Below, in pieces: positions 51,897-60,783 of a stretch of 64,000 bases of DNA. This DNA comes from Mitsuokella sp047974105 (GTDB lineage Bacteria > Bacillota > Negativicutes > Selenomonadales > Selenomonadaceae). The stretch lies in NCBI RefSeq assembly GCF_047974105.1, contig NZ_JBHYRS010000003.1, positions 124,001 to 188,000 of the forward strand, given 5' to 3'. The notes below the pieces were generated by a model that was given only the letters and a program-made list of their open reading frames with translations, had not been told where the DNA came from and ran no database searches. Numbering within the stretch: position 1 is the stretch's first letter; every line of letters starts with the position of its first letter. The translations under genes and the position numbers were made by a program.

Positions 51897-53441
51897 GTGA
51901 ATATTATCGTTACAATAATATTAGCGGTAATAGTAGCAGTGATCGTCGGTGCGGGCTGCGGCTATGTCATGCGCAAACGCACGGCAGAGTCCCAGATCGG
52001 TTCGGCGGAAGCTGAAGCAAAACGAATTGTAGATGATGCAGCCAAACGTGGCGAGACGAAAAAGAAAGAAGCTTTACTCGAGGCGAAGGAAGATATCCAT
52101 CGCCTGCGTCAGGAACTGGAACGTGAGACGAAAGACCGCCGTTCGGAGCTCCAGCGTCAGGAACGCCGCGTTGTGCAGAAAGAGGAAAATCTTGACCGCA
52201 AGCTGGATTCCATCGAAAAACGCGAGGAAGCGCTGACGCGCAAAGAGGTTCGTCTCGACAAGAGCCAGGCTGCTGTCAATGAGATGCATGAACAGCAGAA
52301 AGCTGAACTGGAGCGCATTTCCGGACTGACGTCCGACGAGGCACGCACGATGCTCATGGCCGAGGCTGAGGAAGAACTCAAGCACGAAAAGGCCATGAAA
52401 ATCAAGGAATACGTCCAGCAGACGAAGGACGAGGCCGACAAGAAGGCGCGCGAGATTCTTTCTACGGCTATCCAGCGCTGCGCTGCAGACCATGTCGCTG
52501 AGACGACGGTCTCGGTCGTAGCTCTGCCAAACGATGAGATGAAAGGCCGCATCATTGGCCGTGAGGGCCGCAATATCCGCACACTGGAGACGCTGACGGG
52601 CATCGATCTCATCATCGATGATACACCGGAAGCCGTCATCCTGTCGGGCTTTGATTCGGTGCGCCGCGAAATTGCGCGCATTGCTCTTGAGAAGCTCATT
52701 CAGGATGGCCGCATCCATCCGGCCCGTATTGAGGAAATGGTCGAGAAAGCCAAACGCGAAGTCGACCAGCGCATCAAGGAAGCCGGCGAACAGGCAACAT
52801 TCGAGACGGGCGTGCACGGACTCCATCCGGAGCTCATTCGCCTGCTCGGCCGTCTGCGCTACCGCACGAGTTACGGCCAGAATGTACTCAATCATTCTAT
52901 CGAGGTCTCGCATCTCGCCGGTGTCATGGCTGCAGAGCTCGGCTGTGATGTCATGCTCGCCAAACGCGGCGGTCTGCTGCACGATATCGGCAAGGCCATT
53001 GACCATGAGGTCGAGGGCTCGCATACGACCATCGGTGCCGATATTGCCCGCAAGTATCACGAATCGAAGGATGTCATCAATGCGATTCTGTCGCATCACG
53101 GTGATGTCGAAGCAACGAGCGTCGAATCCGTGCTCGTCGCTGCTGCTGATGCTGTCTCGGCTGCCAGACCTGGCGCACGCCGTGAGAGCCTTGAATCGTA
53201 TCTCAAACGCCTTAAGAGCCTCGAAGAGATTGCCGAGTCCTTCGACGGCGTCGAACGCTGCTTTGCCATTCAGGCTGGCCGTGAGATTCGCGTCATGGTC
53301 AAACCGGATAAGGTGGATGACGCAGAAGCTGCGGCTCTTGCTCATAACATTGTCAAGAAAATCGAAGACGAGCTCGAATATCCTGGCCAGATCAAGGCCA
53401 CGGTTATCCGTGAGACGCGCGTCGTCGATTATGCAAAATAA
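51897..53441 (+). CDS. rny: ribonuclease Y
   Basis: 514 residues, usual size. N-terminal membrane anchor (VTIILAVIVAVIVGAGCGYVM), a long charged coiled coil (about 30-200), a KH domain (GRIIGREGRNIRTLETLTGIDLI) and an HD domain (LNHSIEVSHLAG, GLLHDIGKAIDHE). Membrane-bound endonuclease that starts mRNA decay in Firmicutes. The annotated GTG is immediately behind a G-run with almost no spacing; AGGGGGGTGA would fit better to a start some six to nine bases later, where only ATT or ATC codons occur. Confidence 0.96.
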   Translation: MNIIVTIILAVIVAVIVGAGCGYVMRKRTAESQIGSAEAEAKRIVDDAAKRGETKKKEALLEAKEDIHRLRQELERETKDRRSELQRQERRVVQKEENLDRKLDSIEKREEALTRKEVRLDKSQAAVNEMHEQQKAELERISGLTSDEARTMLMAEAEEELKHEKAMKIKEYVQQTKDEADKKAREILSTAIQRCAADHVAETTVSVVALPNDEMKGRIIGREGRNIRTLETLTGIDLIIDDTPEAVILSGFDSVRREIARIALEKLIQDGRIHPARIEEMVEKAKREVDQRIKEAGEQATFETGVHGLHPELIRLLGRLRYRTSYGQNVLNHSIEVSHLAGVMAAELGCDVMLAKRGGLLHDIGKAIDHEVEGSHTTIGADIARKYHESKDVINAILSHHGDVEATSVESVLVAAADAVSAARPGARRESLESYLKRLKSLEEIAESFDGVERCFAIQAGREIRVMVKPDKVDDAEAAALAHNIVKKIEDELEYPGQIKATVIRETRVVDYAK

Positions 53442-53455
53442 AGAAATCTGCTGTA

Positions 53456-53488
53456 CTGAGGGTGCGGGGCGAAGTCCCGGACCCTCAG
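53456..53488 (+). other. strong hairpin between rny and the 180-residue gene
   Basis: CTGAGGGT / ACCCTCAG (53456-53463 and 53481-53488) with an inner CGGG / CCCG. There is no T-run, so it is not a standard terminator; an mRNA-stabilising or processing stem is more likely. Confidence 0.6.
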
Positions 53489-53508
53489 TCTGTTAAGAGG
53501 GAACTATC

Positions 53509-54051
53509 ATGTTTGGATTTAAATCACAGCGCCGGAAACAGTCGGAGGAAAAAGCAGGGATTCAGTTTTTAGCGTCGCTTCTTGTCTGTTATCCGGAAAT
53601 CAGTTCGGTCACCTATGATCCGCAGAAGGTTGCTCTGACCCTTGATTTTGTGCTGCGCGGCAGTTATCCGCCGCAGGCGCTCGATGCTTTTACGAAACTG
53701 CTCTCTGAGAGCATTGCAACGTATCATGCGCTCATGGACGGCACGGAGCCCTATCTGGAAATCCGGGGCGAGGAAATCGCGGCGGAACATAAGCTGGTCA
53801 TGTTCCATGTGGAGCGTGAAGTGGCGACGCTGGAGCGCGATGAGCTGACGTTGATAGCGCGTCTCTTTACGGAACATTTTGGCAGGAACCTGCTGGTCGA
53901 CAGCCACTCGCTCAAAACGCTTGAACAGGATTTTGCTGCCGTGCAGAGTGAATTATTGGACCAGATGCTCGGTCAGGCCGCGGAAATTCAGTTCCGCATG
54001 CATATGGTCGGACTGCGCGAGGGAGACCGCGTGGTGGTCTATAATCGCTGA
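53509..54051 (+). CDS. hypothetical protein, 180 residues
   Basis: Starts MFGFKSQRRKQSEEKAGIQF; ATG after AGAGGGAACT. Mixed alpha/beta with a basic N-terminus and no signal or membrane segment. Segments such as LTLDFVLRGSYPPQALDAFTKLL and EIQFRMHMVGLREGDRVVVYN bring no known family to mind. It lies between rny and ymdB on the same strand; in Firmicutes rny and ymdB are usually adjacent, so this is an insertion into a conserved pair. A role in RNA turnover is only a guess. Confidence 0.78.
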   Translation: MFGFKSQRRKQSEEKAGIQFLASLLVCYPEISSVTYDPQKVALTLDFVLRGSYPPQALDAFTKLLSESIATYHALMDGTEPYLEIRGEEIAAEHKLVMFHVEREVATLERDELTLIARLFTEHFGRNLLVDSHSLKTLEQDFAAVQSELLDQMLGQAAEIQFRMHMVGLREGDRVVVYNR

Positions 54052-54105
54052 GTTCGCTGCTGATGAGGTGCGGAAACGCCGAAAGATAGAAAAGAGGAAA
54101 AAATT

Positions 54106-54891
54106 TTGAAAGTCATGTTGGTGGGAGATGTCATCGGCCATGCCGGCCGACGGGCATTCTGCAAAATTACGCCGCGTCTGCGCGCGGAAAAGAAAATCGA
54201 TGTCGTCATCGTCAATGGTGAGAATTCTGCGGGCGGCAAGGGCTTTACGCGCAAATCACTCGACGAGCTTTACCGCGGCGGCGCGGATATCATCACATCG
54301 GGCAATCATGTCTGGGATAAAAAAGATGTACTGGAATTCATCGATCAAGAGCCTTTCCTGATTCGTCCGGCCAATTACCCAGAGGGAACACCGGGCAGGG
54401 GCTGGTGCTCGTATCCTTTTAAGGCAAAGAATATCGGCGTGATGAATCTTTCGGGACGTGCCTTTATGCCGCCACTCGACTGTCCGTTCCAGAAAGTCGA
54501 AGAACTGCTGCATGAGATGAAAGACGAATGTGATATTATTTTCCTTGACTTCCATGCAGAGACGACTTCTGAAAAAATCGCCATGGGCTGGTACCTCGAT
54601 GGCCGCGTCAATGGCGTGGTCGGTACGCATACGCATGTGCAGACAGCGGATGAACGCATCCTGCCGAAGGGGACGGCTTACATCACAGACCTCGGCATGG
54701 TCGGTCCGCATGATTCCGTGCTCGGCGTCAAGACGGATTTGATTTTGAGAAAGTTCACGACGGCCATGCCCGTGCGTTTTGACGTTGCCGAGGGGCCCTG
54801 CGTGTATTCAGCATTCGTAGTTGAAATTGATGACGCAGCAAATAAGACAGTTGGCATTGAGCGCATATTGCTGCGGGAAGAAGACTTTTGA
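54106..54891 (+). CDS. ymdB: YmdB-family metallophosphoesterase
   Basis: 261 residues, TTG start after AGAGGAAA. Calcineurin-like fold of the YmdB (TIGR00282) family: MLVGDVIGHAGRRAF, VIVNGENSAGGKGFT, DIITSGNHVWDKKDV, IFLDFHAETTSEK and VVGTHTHVQTADE. Hydrolyses cyclic nucleotides in Bacillus and affects biofilm and motility. Its usual neighbour rny is two genes upstream, and spoVS follows, a common Firmicute series. Confidence 0.93.
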   Translation: MKVMLVGDVIGHAGRRAFCKITPRLRAEKKIDVVIVNGENSAGGKGFTRKSLDELYRGGADIITSGNHVWDKKDVLEFIDQEPFLIRPANYPEGTPGRGWCSYPFKAKNIGVMNLSGRAFMPPLDCPFQKVEELLHEMKDECDIIFLDFHAETTSEKIAMGWYLDGRVNGVVGTHTHVQTADERILPKGTAYITDLGMVGPHDSVLGVKTDLILRKFTTAMPVRFDVAEGPCVYSAFVVEIDDAANKTVGIERILLREEDF

Positions 54892-55106
54892 TTTGCTAAA
54901 AGACGAATGTCTTTTCTCTTTTCTAGAAAGTGAAGCGAAAAAGAAGGAATTCAGGGGTACGCGCCGAATAAATAGAACTAGTAATAGTTTTGGATAGTAA
55001 GTAAATAGTAGGTATTTTGTAGATTAAACAATCGTTCCGGTATTCGCTGCAGCATGAATAGCATTGAATATTCCAGCAGTTGATCAACAAGGAGGTCATG
55101 CTCATC

Positions 55107-55367
55107 ATGGAAATCTTGAAAGTTTCTGCGAAATCGAATCCAAATTCTGTAGCTGGTGCCTTAGCTGGCGTTATCCGTGAGAATGGCAGTGCTGAGATGC
55201 AGGCCATAGGGGCAGGAGCCTTGAATCAGGCGGTCAAAGCCGTGGCCATTGCCCGTGGTTTTGTTGCCCCGCATGGCGTAGATCTCATTTGTATCCCGGC
55301 TTTCACGGATATCAAGATTGACGGCGAAGAGCGTACCGCTATCAAGCTGATTGTAGAACCGCGGTAA
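55107..55367 (+). CDS. spoVS: stage V sporulation protein S
   Basis: 86 residues from ATG at 55107 (MEILKVSAKSNPNSVAGALAG). Nearly invariant family, with IGAGALNQAVKAVAIARGFV and IDGEERTAIKLIVEPR. Albα-like small fold, thought to bind nucleic acid. AAGGAGG lies 12 bases upstream; in-frame ATG at 55098 is too close to it. Present in many non-sporulating relatives, so it does not prove sporulation. About 190 AT-rich bases before it should hold a promoter. Confidence 0.95.
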   Translation: MEILKVSAKSNPNSVAGALAGVIRENGSAEMQAIGAGALNQAVKAVAIARGFVAPHGVDLICIPAFTDIKIDGEERTAIKLIVEPR

Positions 55368-55412
55368 ACGCTCTTTACCGAATTCCAGATACGATTTAGG
55401 AGTGAAATAAGG

Positions 55413-56243
55413 ATGCCAAGTGATCTGCATATGCACACGACGTACTCGGACGGCAAACTGACCCCCGAGGAACTCGTGGCTAAGGCAAAGGAAGCAGGCT
55501 TATCTTATATGGCCATCACGGACCACGATACGGTGGAAGGAATCAGCCATCTGTATGAGAACGGTCTTTACCCTGCAAGAGGAATTCACATTATCCCAGG
55601 CATCGAATTCAGTGCCCATCATCCGACCCGTGAGATTCATATTTTAGGATATAACATTGATATCTATTATGGTGAACTCGTCGATAAGCTCAATGATGTC
55701 ACAGAAGCACGCTGGACGCGTTTCAGCGAGATGGTGGGGAAATTGCAGCAGCTCGGCTATGAGATCAGCGAAACGGAAGTTTTGACCATCGCTGGTGCGA
55801 GCCGCTCGATCAGCCGTTCTCATATCGGCCGCGTCCTCGTGAAAAAAGGATATTTTCCGACTGTGCGCGAGGCCTTTGAAACGATGCTGATGAAGGGGAA
55901 GCCCGCGTATGTGCCGCACTATCACCTTGAAGTCGAAGAAATCATCGAACTCATCAAAGCGGCAGGCGGTACGCCGGTACTGGCCCATCCTAAGCTCATA
56001 GGGGATGACAGACTTGTGGAAGACCTCTGCTGCCGCGGCATAGAGGGGCTTGAGGTATTTTACCCGCAGCATGATGAAGCAGACACGGAGCGCTACATGG
56101 ATATGGCGAAGCGTTATAACCTCATGGTGACGGGAGGCTCTGACTTTCACGGCTTTGCCACGCGTTATCCTCAGGAAGTTGGCATCTTTACCATCGACGA
56201 CTGCTGGGCGGAGAAACTTTACCGTCCGGCACAGAAACTCTGA
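55413..56243 (+). CDS. PHP-domain phosphoesterase
   Basis: 276 residues. PHP motifs DLHMHTTYSDGKLTPEELV, ITDHDTVEG, GIEFSA, PVLAHPKLI and GSDFHG are all present. Similar stand-alone proteins (YciV/RnhAM-like) hydrolyse 3',5'-bisphosphonucleotides or short oligonucleotides from the 5' end. ATG after AGGAGTGAAATA. Close to spoVS and followed after 17 bases by the P-loop/Asp23 gene, so probably one operon. Confidence 0.9.
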   Translation: MPSDLHMHTTYSDGKLTPEELVAKAKEAGLSYMAITDHDTVEGISHLYENGLYPARGIHIIPGIEFSAHHPTREIHILGYNIDIYYGELVDKLNDVTEARWTRFSEMVGKLQQLGYEISETEVLTIAGASRSISRSHIGRVLVKKGYFPTVREAFETMLMKGKPAYVPHYHLEVEEIIELIKAAGGTPVLAHPKLIGDDRLVEDLCCRGIEGLEVFYPQHDEADTERYMDMAKRYNLMVTGGSDFHGFATRYPQEVGIFTIDDCWAEKLYRPAQKL

Positions 56244-56260
56244 AAGCAAGGGGAGAATAG

Positions 56261-57094
56261 ATGGACGTCATTGCCTTAGTCGGTCCGAGCGGGACCGGCA
56301 AAAGCCATCGTGCACTGATTGTAGCACATAAAAATCATGCGGATGCCATCATTGATGACGGCATTCTCATTAAAGACGGTAAAATCATCGCGGGCCATTC
56401 TGCTAAAAAAGAAAAAAGCAGGATTATGGCGGTCCGCAGAGCGATTTTTATCCTGCCGGGTCATGCCGAAGAAGTCCGCAAGGCGATTGAGGAAACCAAG
56501 CCTCATCGCATCCTGATTCTCGGCACGTCGGAGAACATGGTGCAGAAGATTACGAGGGCCCTGCATCTGCCGCCTATCGCCAAAATCATCCGCATTGAGG
56601 ATATCGCCACGCGTTCTGAGATGGAGAAGGCGCGTTTTTACCGCATCAAGCAGGGGAAGCACATCATTCCGGTGCCGACTATTGAGCTCAAGCCTCATTT
56701 TTCAGGCTACCTTATAGACCCGCTGCAGTCTTTTTTTAAGCGCTCGTCGACGAGGCGGCGCCGCCTTGGTGAAAAATCCATTGTGCGGCCGGTTTTCAGC
56801 TATTACGGCAAGCTCATCATCGATGATGCGACCATCAAGTCAATCGTTCACCATGTCATCATGGCAGAAGGGCCTTTCAGCAAGGTCAGCGATGTCAAAG
56901 TCAAACATCTCTTTGTCGGCGATGAAGACCAGGGTCTCACGATTTCCTGCAATGTCGTGCTGACTTACGGCAATCATATCCCGACACTTTTGAAGCAGGC
57001 ACAGACAAAGGTCAGGAGTTCCGTCGAATTCATGACGGGCATGATTGTGCATGAAGTTGACATTGTCGTCAAGACGCTTTACGTACAGGCATGA
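56261..57094 (+). CDS. P-loop ATPase fused to an Asp23/Gls24-like domain
   Basis: 277 residues. N-terminal Walker A VGPSGTGKSHRALIVA at residues 7-22 heads a small ATPase-like domain (to about 150) with DAIIDDGILIKDGKIIAGHSAKKEKSR. A basic linker RSSTRRRR is followed by a C-terminal domain (about 185-277) with SIVHHVIMAEGPFSKVSDVKV and VRSSVEFMTGMIVHEVDIVVKTLYV, the pattern of Asp23/YloU proteins. Asp23 proteins are linked to envelope stress and membrane homeostasis. Role of the fusion unknown. A G+C-rich terminator follows. Confidence 0.85.
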   Translation: MDVIALVGPSGTGKSHRALIVAHKNHADAIIDDGILIKDGKIIAGHSAKKEKSRIMAVRRAIFILPGHAEEVRKAIEETKPHRILILGTSENMVQKITRALHLPPIAKIIRIEDIATRSEMEKARFYRIKQGKHIIPVPTIELKPHFSGYLIDPLQSFFKRSSTRRRRLGEKSIVRPVFSYYGKLIIDDATIKSIVHHVIMAEGPFSKVSDVKVKHLFVGDEDQGLTISCNVVLTYGNHIPTLLKQAQTKVRSSVEFMTGMIVHEVDIVVKTLYVQA

Positions 57095-57098
57095 CTGT

Positions 57099-57130
57099 GC
57101 CCCCGCGCGAGGCCGCGGGGGCCTTTCTTT
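57099..57130 (+). terminator. terminator before ftsH
   Basis: GCCCCCGCG (57099-57107) pairs with CGCGGGGGC (57114-57122), then CTTTCTTT. Only about 40 bases separate it from ftsH, leaving little room for a promoter, so some read-through is likely. Confidence 0.75.
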
Positions 57131-57169
57131 ATCCTTTCTTTTTTGTTTATTTATTTGGAGGTGAATCTT

Positions 57170-59209
57170 ATGAAAGAAGTCAAATCGCCGAAAAAGCCAA
57201 TGGCATTTTACTATATCGTCGTGCTGGCGCTCATCCTGCTGTTCAATGAGATGGCCCGTCCTTATATGGAACAGGCGCAGATTGAACCGGTTGATTACAG
57301 CACGTTCATGCAGTGCATCGACGATAAGACCGTTGACCATGTAGAAATTCAGTCGAATCAGATTCTCTATACGGTCAAGAATGACCATAAGAAGTACAAG
57401 ACGGGCATCATGAATGACCCGACGCTGGCGCAGCGTCTGATGGAATCAGGGGCAACATTTACACAGGATATCAAGGAAGAGACCTCGCCGCTCATGAGCT
57501 TCTTCCTCGCCTGGATTCTGCCCCTCATTATCTTCTTTGCGATTGGCCAGTATATGAGCCGCAAAATCATGGATAAGGCCGGAGGCAATTCGATGATGTT
57601 CGGGGGCTCGGGGAACCAAGCCAAGATTTACGTGCCATCTTCCGAGGGCATTCATTTCAGCGATGTGGCCGGTGAAGATGAGGCGAAGGAAAATCTTTCT
57701 GAGATTGTCGATTATCTGCATAATCCGGATAAATACACGAGCATTGGTGCTTCGATGCCAAAGGGCGTTCTCCTGGTAGGCCCTCCGGGCACAGGCAAGA
57801 CGATGCTCGCGAAGGCTGTTGCCGGTGAGGCCGGTGTGCCGTTTTTCTCGATTGCCGGCTCTGAATTTGTCGAGATGTTCGTCGGCATGGGCGCATCCAA
57901 GGTCCGCGACCTCTTCAAACAGGCCAAGGAAAAGGCGCCGTGCATCGTCTTCATCGATGAGATTGATGCCATTGGCCAGAAGCGTACGGGTGCTGCGATG
58001 GGCAACGACGAGCGCGAGCAGACACTCAATCAGCTCCTGACGGAGATGGATGGTTTTGAAGGCAATACGGGCGTCATCATCCTTGCGGCAACGAACCGTC
58101 CGGAGTCGCTGGACCCCGCACTCCTGCGTCCGGGACGTTTTGACCGCCGTGTGCCGGTCGAACTGCCGGACCTCAAGGGACGTGAAGATATCCTGAAGGT
58201 CCATGCGAAGAAGGTCCGCCTGGCTGACGATGTCAACTTCCATACGATTGCGCGCATGGCAGCCGGTGCTTCGGGCGCAGAGCTCGCGAACATCATCAAT
58301 GAGGGCGCGCTGCGCGCGGTCCGCTCGCACCGTGACAGTGTAACCGAGGCGGACCTTGAGGAAAGCATCGAGGTCGTCATTGCCGGTTATCAGAAAAAGA
58401 ATGCCATTCTGTCGGACCAGGAGAAACGCACGGTCGCTTATCACGAAATCGGCCATGCACTTGTCGCTGCCCTGCAGTCGCATTCTGCACCGGTCCAGAA
58501 AATCACGATTATCCCGCGTACGTCGGGTGCTCTCGGCTATACGATGCAGGTTGAGCAGCAGGATAAATACATCCTGTCGCGTGAAGAACTCGAAAATAAG
58601 ATTGCGACATTCACGGCCGGCCGTGCCGCTGAGGAAGTCAAGTTCGGCCTCGTCAGCACGGGTGCCTCGAACGATATCGAGCAGGCGACGAAGCTTGCCC
58701 GCGCGATGATTACGCGCTATGGCATGAGCGATGAATTCGACATGGTCGCGATGGAGACCGTCAACAACCGCTACCTCGGCGGCGATACGAGCCTTGCCTG
58801 CTCGTCGGCTACGCAGCAGATGATTGATAAAAAAGTGGTCGAACTCGTGCGCAGGCAGCATGAGAAGGCCATCAAACTCCTTGAGGAGCACCGCGACAAA
58901 CTCGACGAACTCGCTTCGTTCCTCTATGAGAAGGAGACCATCACAGGCGAAGAGTTCATGAAGATCCTCGAGGGCGATAAGGCAGAAGCAGAGGAAGTCA
59001 AAGAGGCCGAGCAGAAACTTTTGGCCGATGAAGAAAAAGATGCCAAAGAAGATGCTGAGAAGGCCAAGAAGCTCGCCTGCCTGAACAGCGAGGATGAGCA
59101 GCCTGAAGCTCCTGAAAAGGCTGCAGAGCCAGCTTCGGACAAAAATGCTGCTGCAGTTGCAGATGCGGCAGATAAGACAGATAAGACGGATTCCCGTCAG
59201 GATGTCTGA
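57170..59209 (+). CDS. ftsH: ATP-dependent zinc metalloprotease FtsH
   Basis: 679 residues from ATG at 57170 preceded by GGAGGTG. Two membrane helices flank a periplasmic domain (to about 135), then an AAA+ module with Walker A GPPGTGKTMLAKAV, Walker B FIDEIDAIG and second region of homology ATNRPESLDPALLRPGRFDR, and the protease site HEIGHALVA. The acidic, alanine-rich tail after about 610 is low complexity. Degrades misfolded membrane proteins and unstable regulators. Confidence 0.97.
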   Translation: MKEVKSPKKPMAFYYIVVLALILLFNEMARPYMEQAQIEPVDYSTFMQCIDDKTVDHVEIQSNQILYTVKNDHKKYKTGIMNDPTLAQRLMESGATFTQDIKEETSPLMSFFLAWILPLIIFFAIGQYMSRKIMDKAGGNSMMFGGSGNQAKIYVPSSEGIHFSDVAGEDEAKENLSEIVDYLHNPDKYTSIGASMPKGVLLVGPPGTGKTMLAKAVAGEAGVPFFSIAGSEFVEMFVGMGASKVRDLFKQAKEKAPCIVFIDEIDAIGQKRTGAAMGNDEREQTLNQLLTEMDGFEGNTGVIILAATNRPESLDPALLRPGRFDRRVPVELPDLKGREDILKVHAKKVRLADDVNFHTIARMAAGASGAELANIINEGALRAVRSHRDSVTEADLEESIEVVIAGYQKKNAILSDQEKRTVAYHEIGHALVAALQSHSAPVQKITIIPRTSGALGYTMQVEQQDKYILSREELENKIATFTAGRAAEEVKFGLVSTGASNDIEQATKLARAMITRYGMSDEFDMVAMETVNNRYLGGDTSLACSSATQQMIDKKVVELVRRQHEKAIKLLEEHRDKLDELASFLYEKETITGEEFMKILEGDKAEAEEVKEAEQKLLADEEKDAKEDAEKAKKLACLNSEDEQPEAPEKAAEPASDKNAAAVADAADKTDKTDSRQDV

Positions 59210-59248
59210 AGAGAATCTTCCTATAATAAAAGTAAATAAATAAAAGCA

Positions 59249-59287
59249 AAAAGCTCCGGCCATGACGTTTGTCTGGCCGGAGCTTTT
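59249..59287. terminator. bidirectional terminator between ftsH and the CorC/HlyC gene
   Basis: AAGCTCCGGCCA (59251-59262) pairs with TGGCCGGAGCTT (59274-59285), followed by T on one side and preceded by A on the other. Confidence 0.88.
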
Positions 59288-59295
59288 GTGTCGTG

Positions 59296-60654
59296 TTATT
59301 TTGTTTCAGAAGAGTTTTCAGCAGCTGGCTGTTTGCCGTCCGCTGCCGGTTCTTCTGCTGGCTTTTCCTCGCGCGTCACGAGAATCTTATCGATGCGGGC
59401 GCGGTCCATGTCGACGACTTCGAAGGTAAAGGCGTTCCAGCTGCATTTTTCTGCGACTTTGGGAATGTAGCCAAAGTAAGAAGTCAGGAAACCTCCCATC
59501 GTCTGGTAGTGGTCGTGGTCTTCATCGGGGAGTTCTGCGATATCAAAGCGTTCCTTGAAATCGTCAATGGAGCAGAGGCCGTCAACATACCACGAATTTT
59601 CGTCACGCGGCGTGAACTGGATGGGGTCCGGCTCGACATTCGACATGGAGTCGCCGATGATTTCCTGCAGGATATCGTTCAGCGTGATGAAGCCGATGAC
59701 GCCGCCGTATTCATCGAGTACCATGGCTTCGTGAATGCCGGTATCGCGGAATTTGTTGAGTACGCGGAAGGTCTCCATGGAGCGCGGCACGAACATCGGC
59801 TTGCGGATGTACTGCGCAAGGTCGAGGGATTTGCGCTCGAGCGAGGCATTGAGGAGGTCTTTGGCGTAGAGTACGCCGCAGAAATCATCAAGATTCTCGC
59901 GGCCGACAGGGAAGACATTCTGCGGATGCTCGCGGATGATGCGCAGATTGTGCTTCAGGGAATCCGTGAGGTCAAGCCAGAGCATCTGAGTACGCGGCGT
60001 CATCAGGGCGTAGGCCGTCTGGTCGCTCATATGGAAGATGCGGTCGACCATGGCCTGTTCAGACTTTTCGAACGTGCCGTCCTCTGTACCCTGCTCGATG
60101 AGGTCCTTGACTTCATCTTCGGTGACGGTGTCTTCGACATGCGGATTGATGCCGAGCAGCAGCAGTACGCCGTTGGCTGAGCCTGAAAGAAATTTAATGA
60201 ACGGACGCGCAAGTTTTGTGAGACGTGCGACAATGCCGTGGTATTTCATCAACATGTGTTCAGGGTTCTGGGCCGCTTTTTTCTTCGGCAGAAATTCACT
60301 GAAGAGCAGCGTGATATATGTCATGACGACGATGCTCACGATCATCGCGATGGCTGAGGCATGCGGCAGAAAGCTGATGAAACCGGCGAGGAACGGTGCG
60401 ACAAAGGCACCCGTGCAGAGGCCGAGCAGGAGGCCTGTGAGCGTGATGCCGACCTGCACAAGGGAAAGCGGCGCTTCGACGTTTTCAAGCAGGCCGAGCG
60501 CGGCTTCTGCATCGGCATTGCCGTCTTCCGCGAGCTTTTCAAGACGGCCGCGGTGACTTTCGGTCAAAGCCGTTTCAATCAAGGAGAAGAAGGCACTGGC
60601 GATGAGAAAAAGGAAAACTAAGACGAGCAAAAGGCCCGCGTCTGTACTATCCAA
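59296..60654 (-). CDS. CorC/HlyC-family (CNNM-type) membrane protein
   Basis: About 452 residues from TTG at 60654, some ten bases after AAGGATG; TTG at 60690 is an alternative. N-terminal DUF21 domain with four membrane helices (LLLVLVFLFLIASAFFSLIETALTES), two CBS motifs (ALMTPRTQMLWLDL, KPMFVPRSMETFRVLNKFRDTGIHEAMVLDEYGG), and a C-terminal CorC/HlyC domain ending in VTREEK. Members transport or export Mg2+ and related ions; the hemolysin name is historical. The C-terminal tail is rich in E, P and A. Convergent with ftsH. Confidence 0.9.
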   Translation of the reverse strand: MDSTDAGLLLVLVFLFLIASAFFSLIETALTESHRGRLEKLAEDGNADAEAALGLLENVEAPLSLVQVGITLTGLLLGLCTGAFVAPFLAGFISFLPHASAIAMIVSIVVMTYITLLFSEFLPKKKAAQNPEHMLMKYHGIVARLTKLARPFIKFLSGSANGVLLLLGINPHVEDTVTEDEVKDLIEQGTEDGTFEKSEQAMVDRIFHMSDQTAYALMTPRTQMLWLDLTDSLKHNLRIIREHPQNVFPVGRENLDDFCGVLYAKDLLNASLERKSLDLAQYIRKPMFVPRSMETFRVLNKFRDTGIHEAMVLDEYGGVIGFITLNDILQEIIGDSMSNVEPDPIQFTPRDENSWYVDGLCSIDDFKERFDIAELPDEDHDHYQTMGGFLTSYFGYIPKVAEKCSWNAFTFEVVDMDRARIDKILVTREEKPAEEPAADGKQPAAENSSETK

Positions 60655-60783
60655 AAATGATACACATCCTTTTGTTTTTTGAACTAACAAATCGAGATTT
60701 TATCAATTGATTCCTTCTAGTATAGCATAATCGCGGGGGTTCGTCACATTTTGTCTGGCTGTTTGCCTGTCGATGCTGTCAGC

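Noticed and set aside
53456..53488. Rho-independent terminator of rny
   Set aside because: The stem is strong but no T-run follows, and the next gene starts 20 bases later.
57446..59263. 605-residue antisense frame over ftsH
   Set aside because: Shadow frame of a G+C-rich gene with no start site; ftsH is intact on the plus strand.
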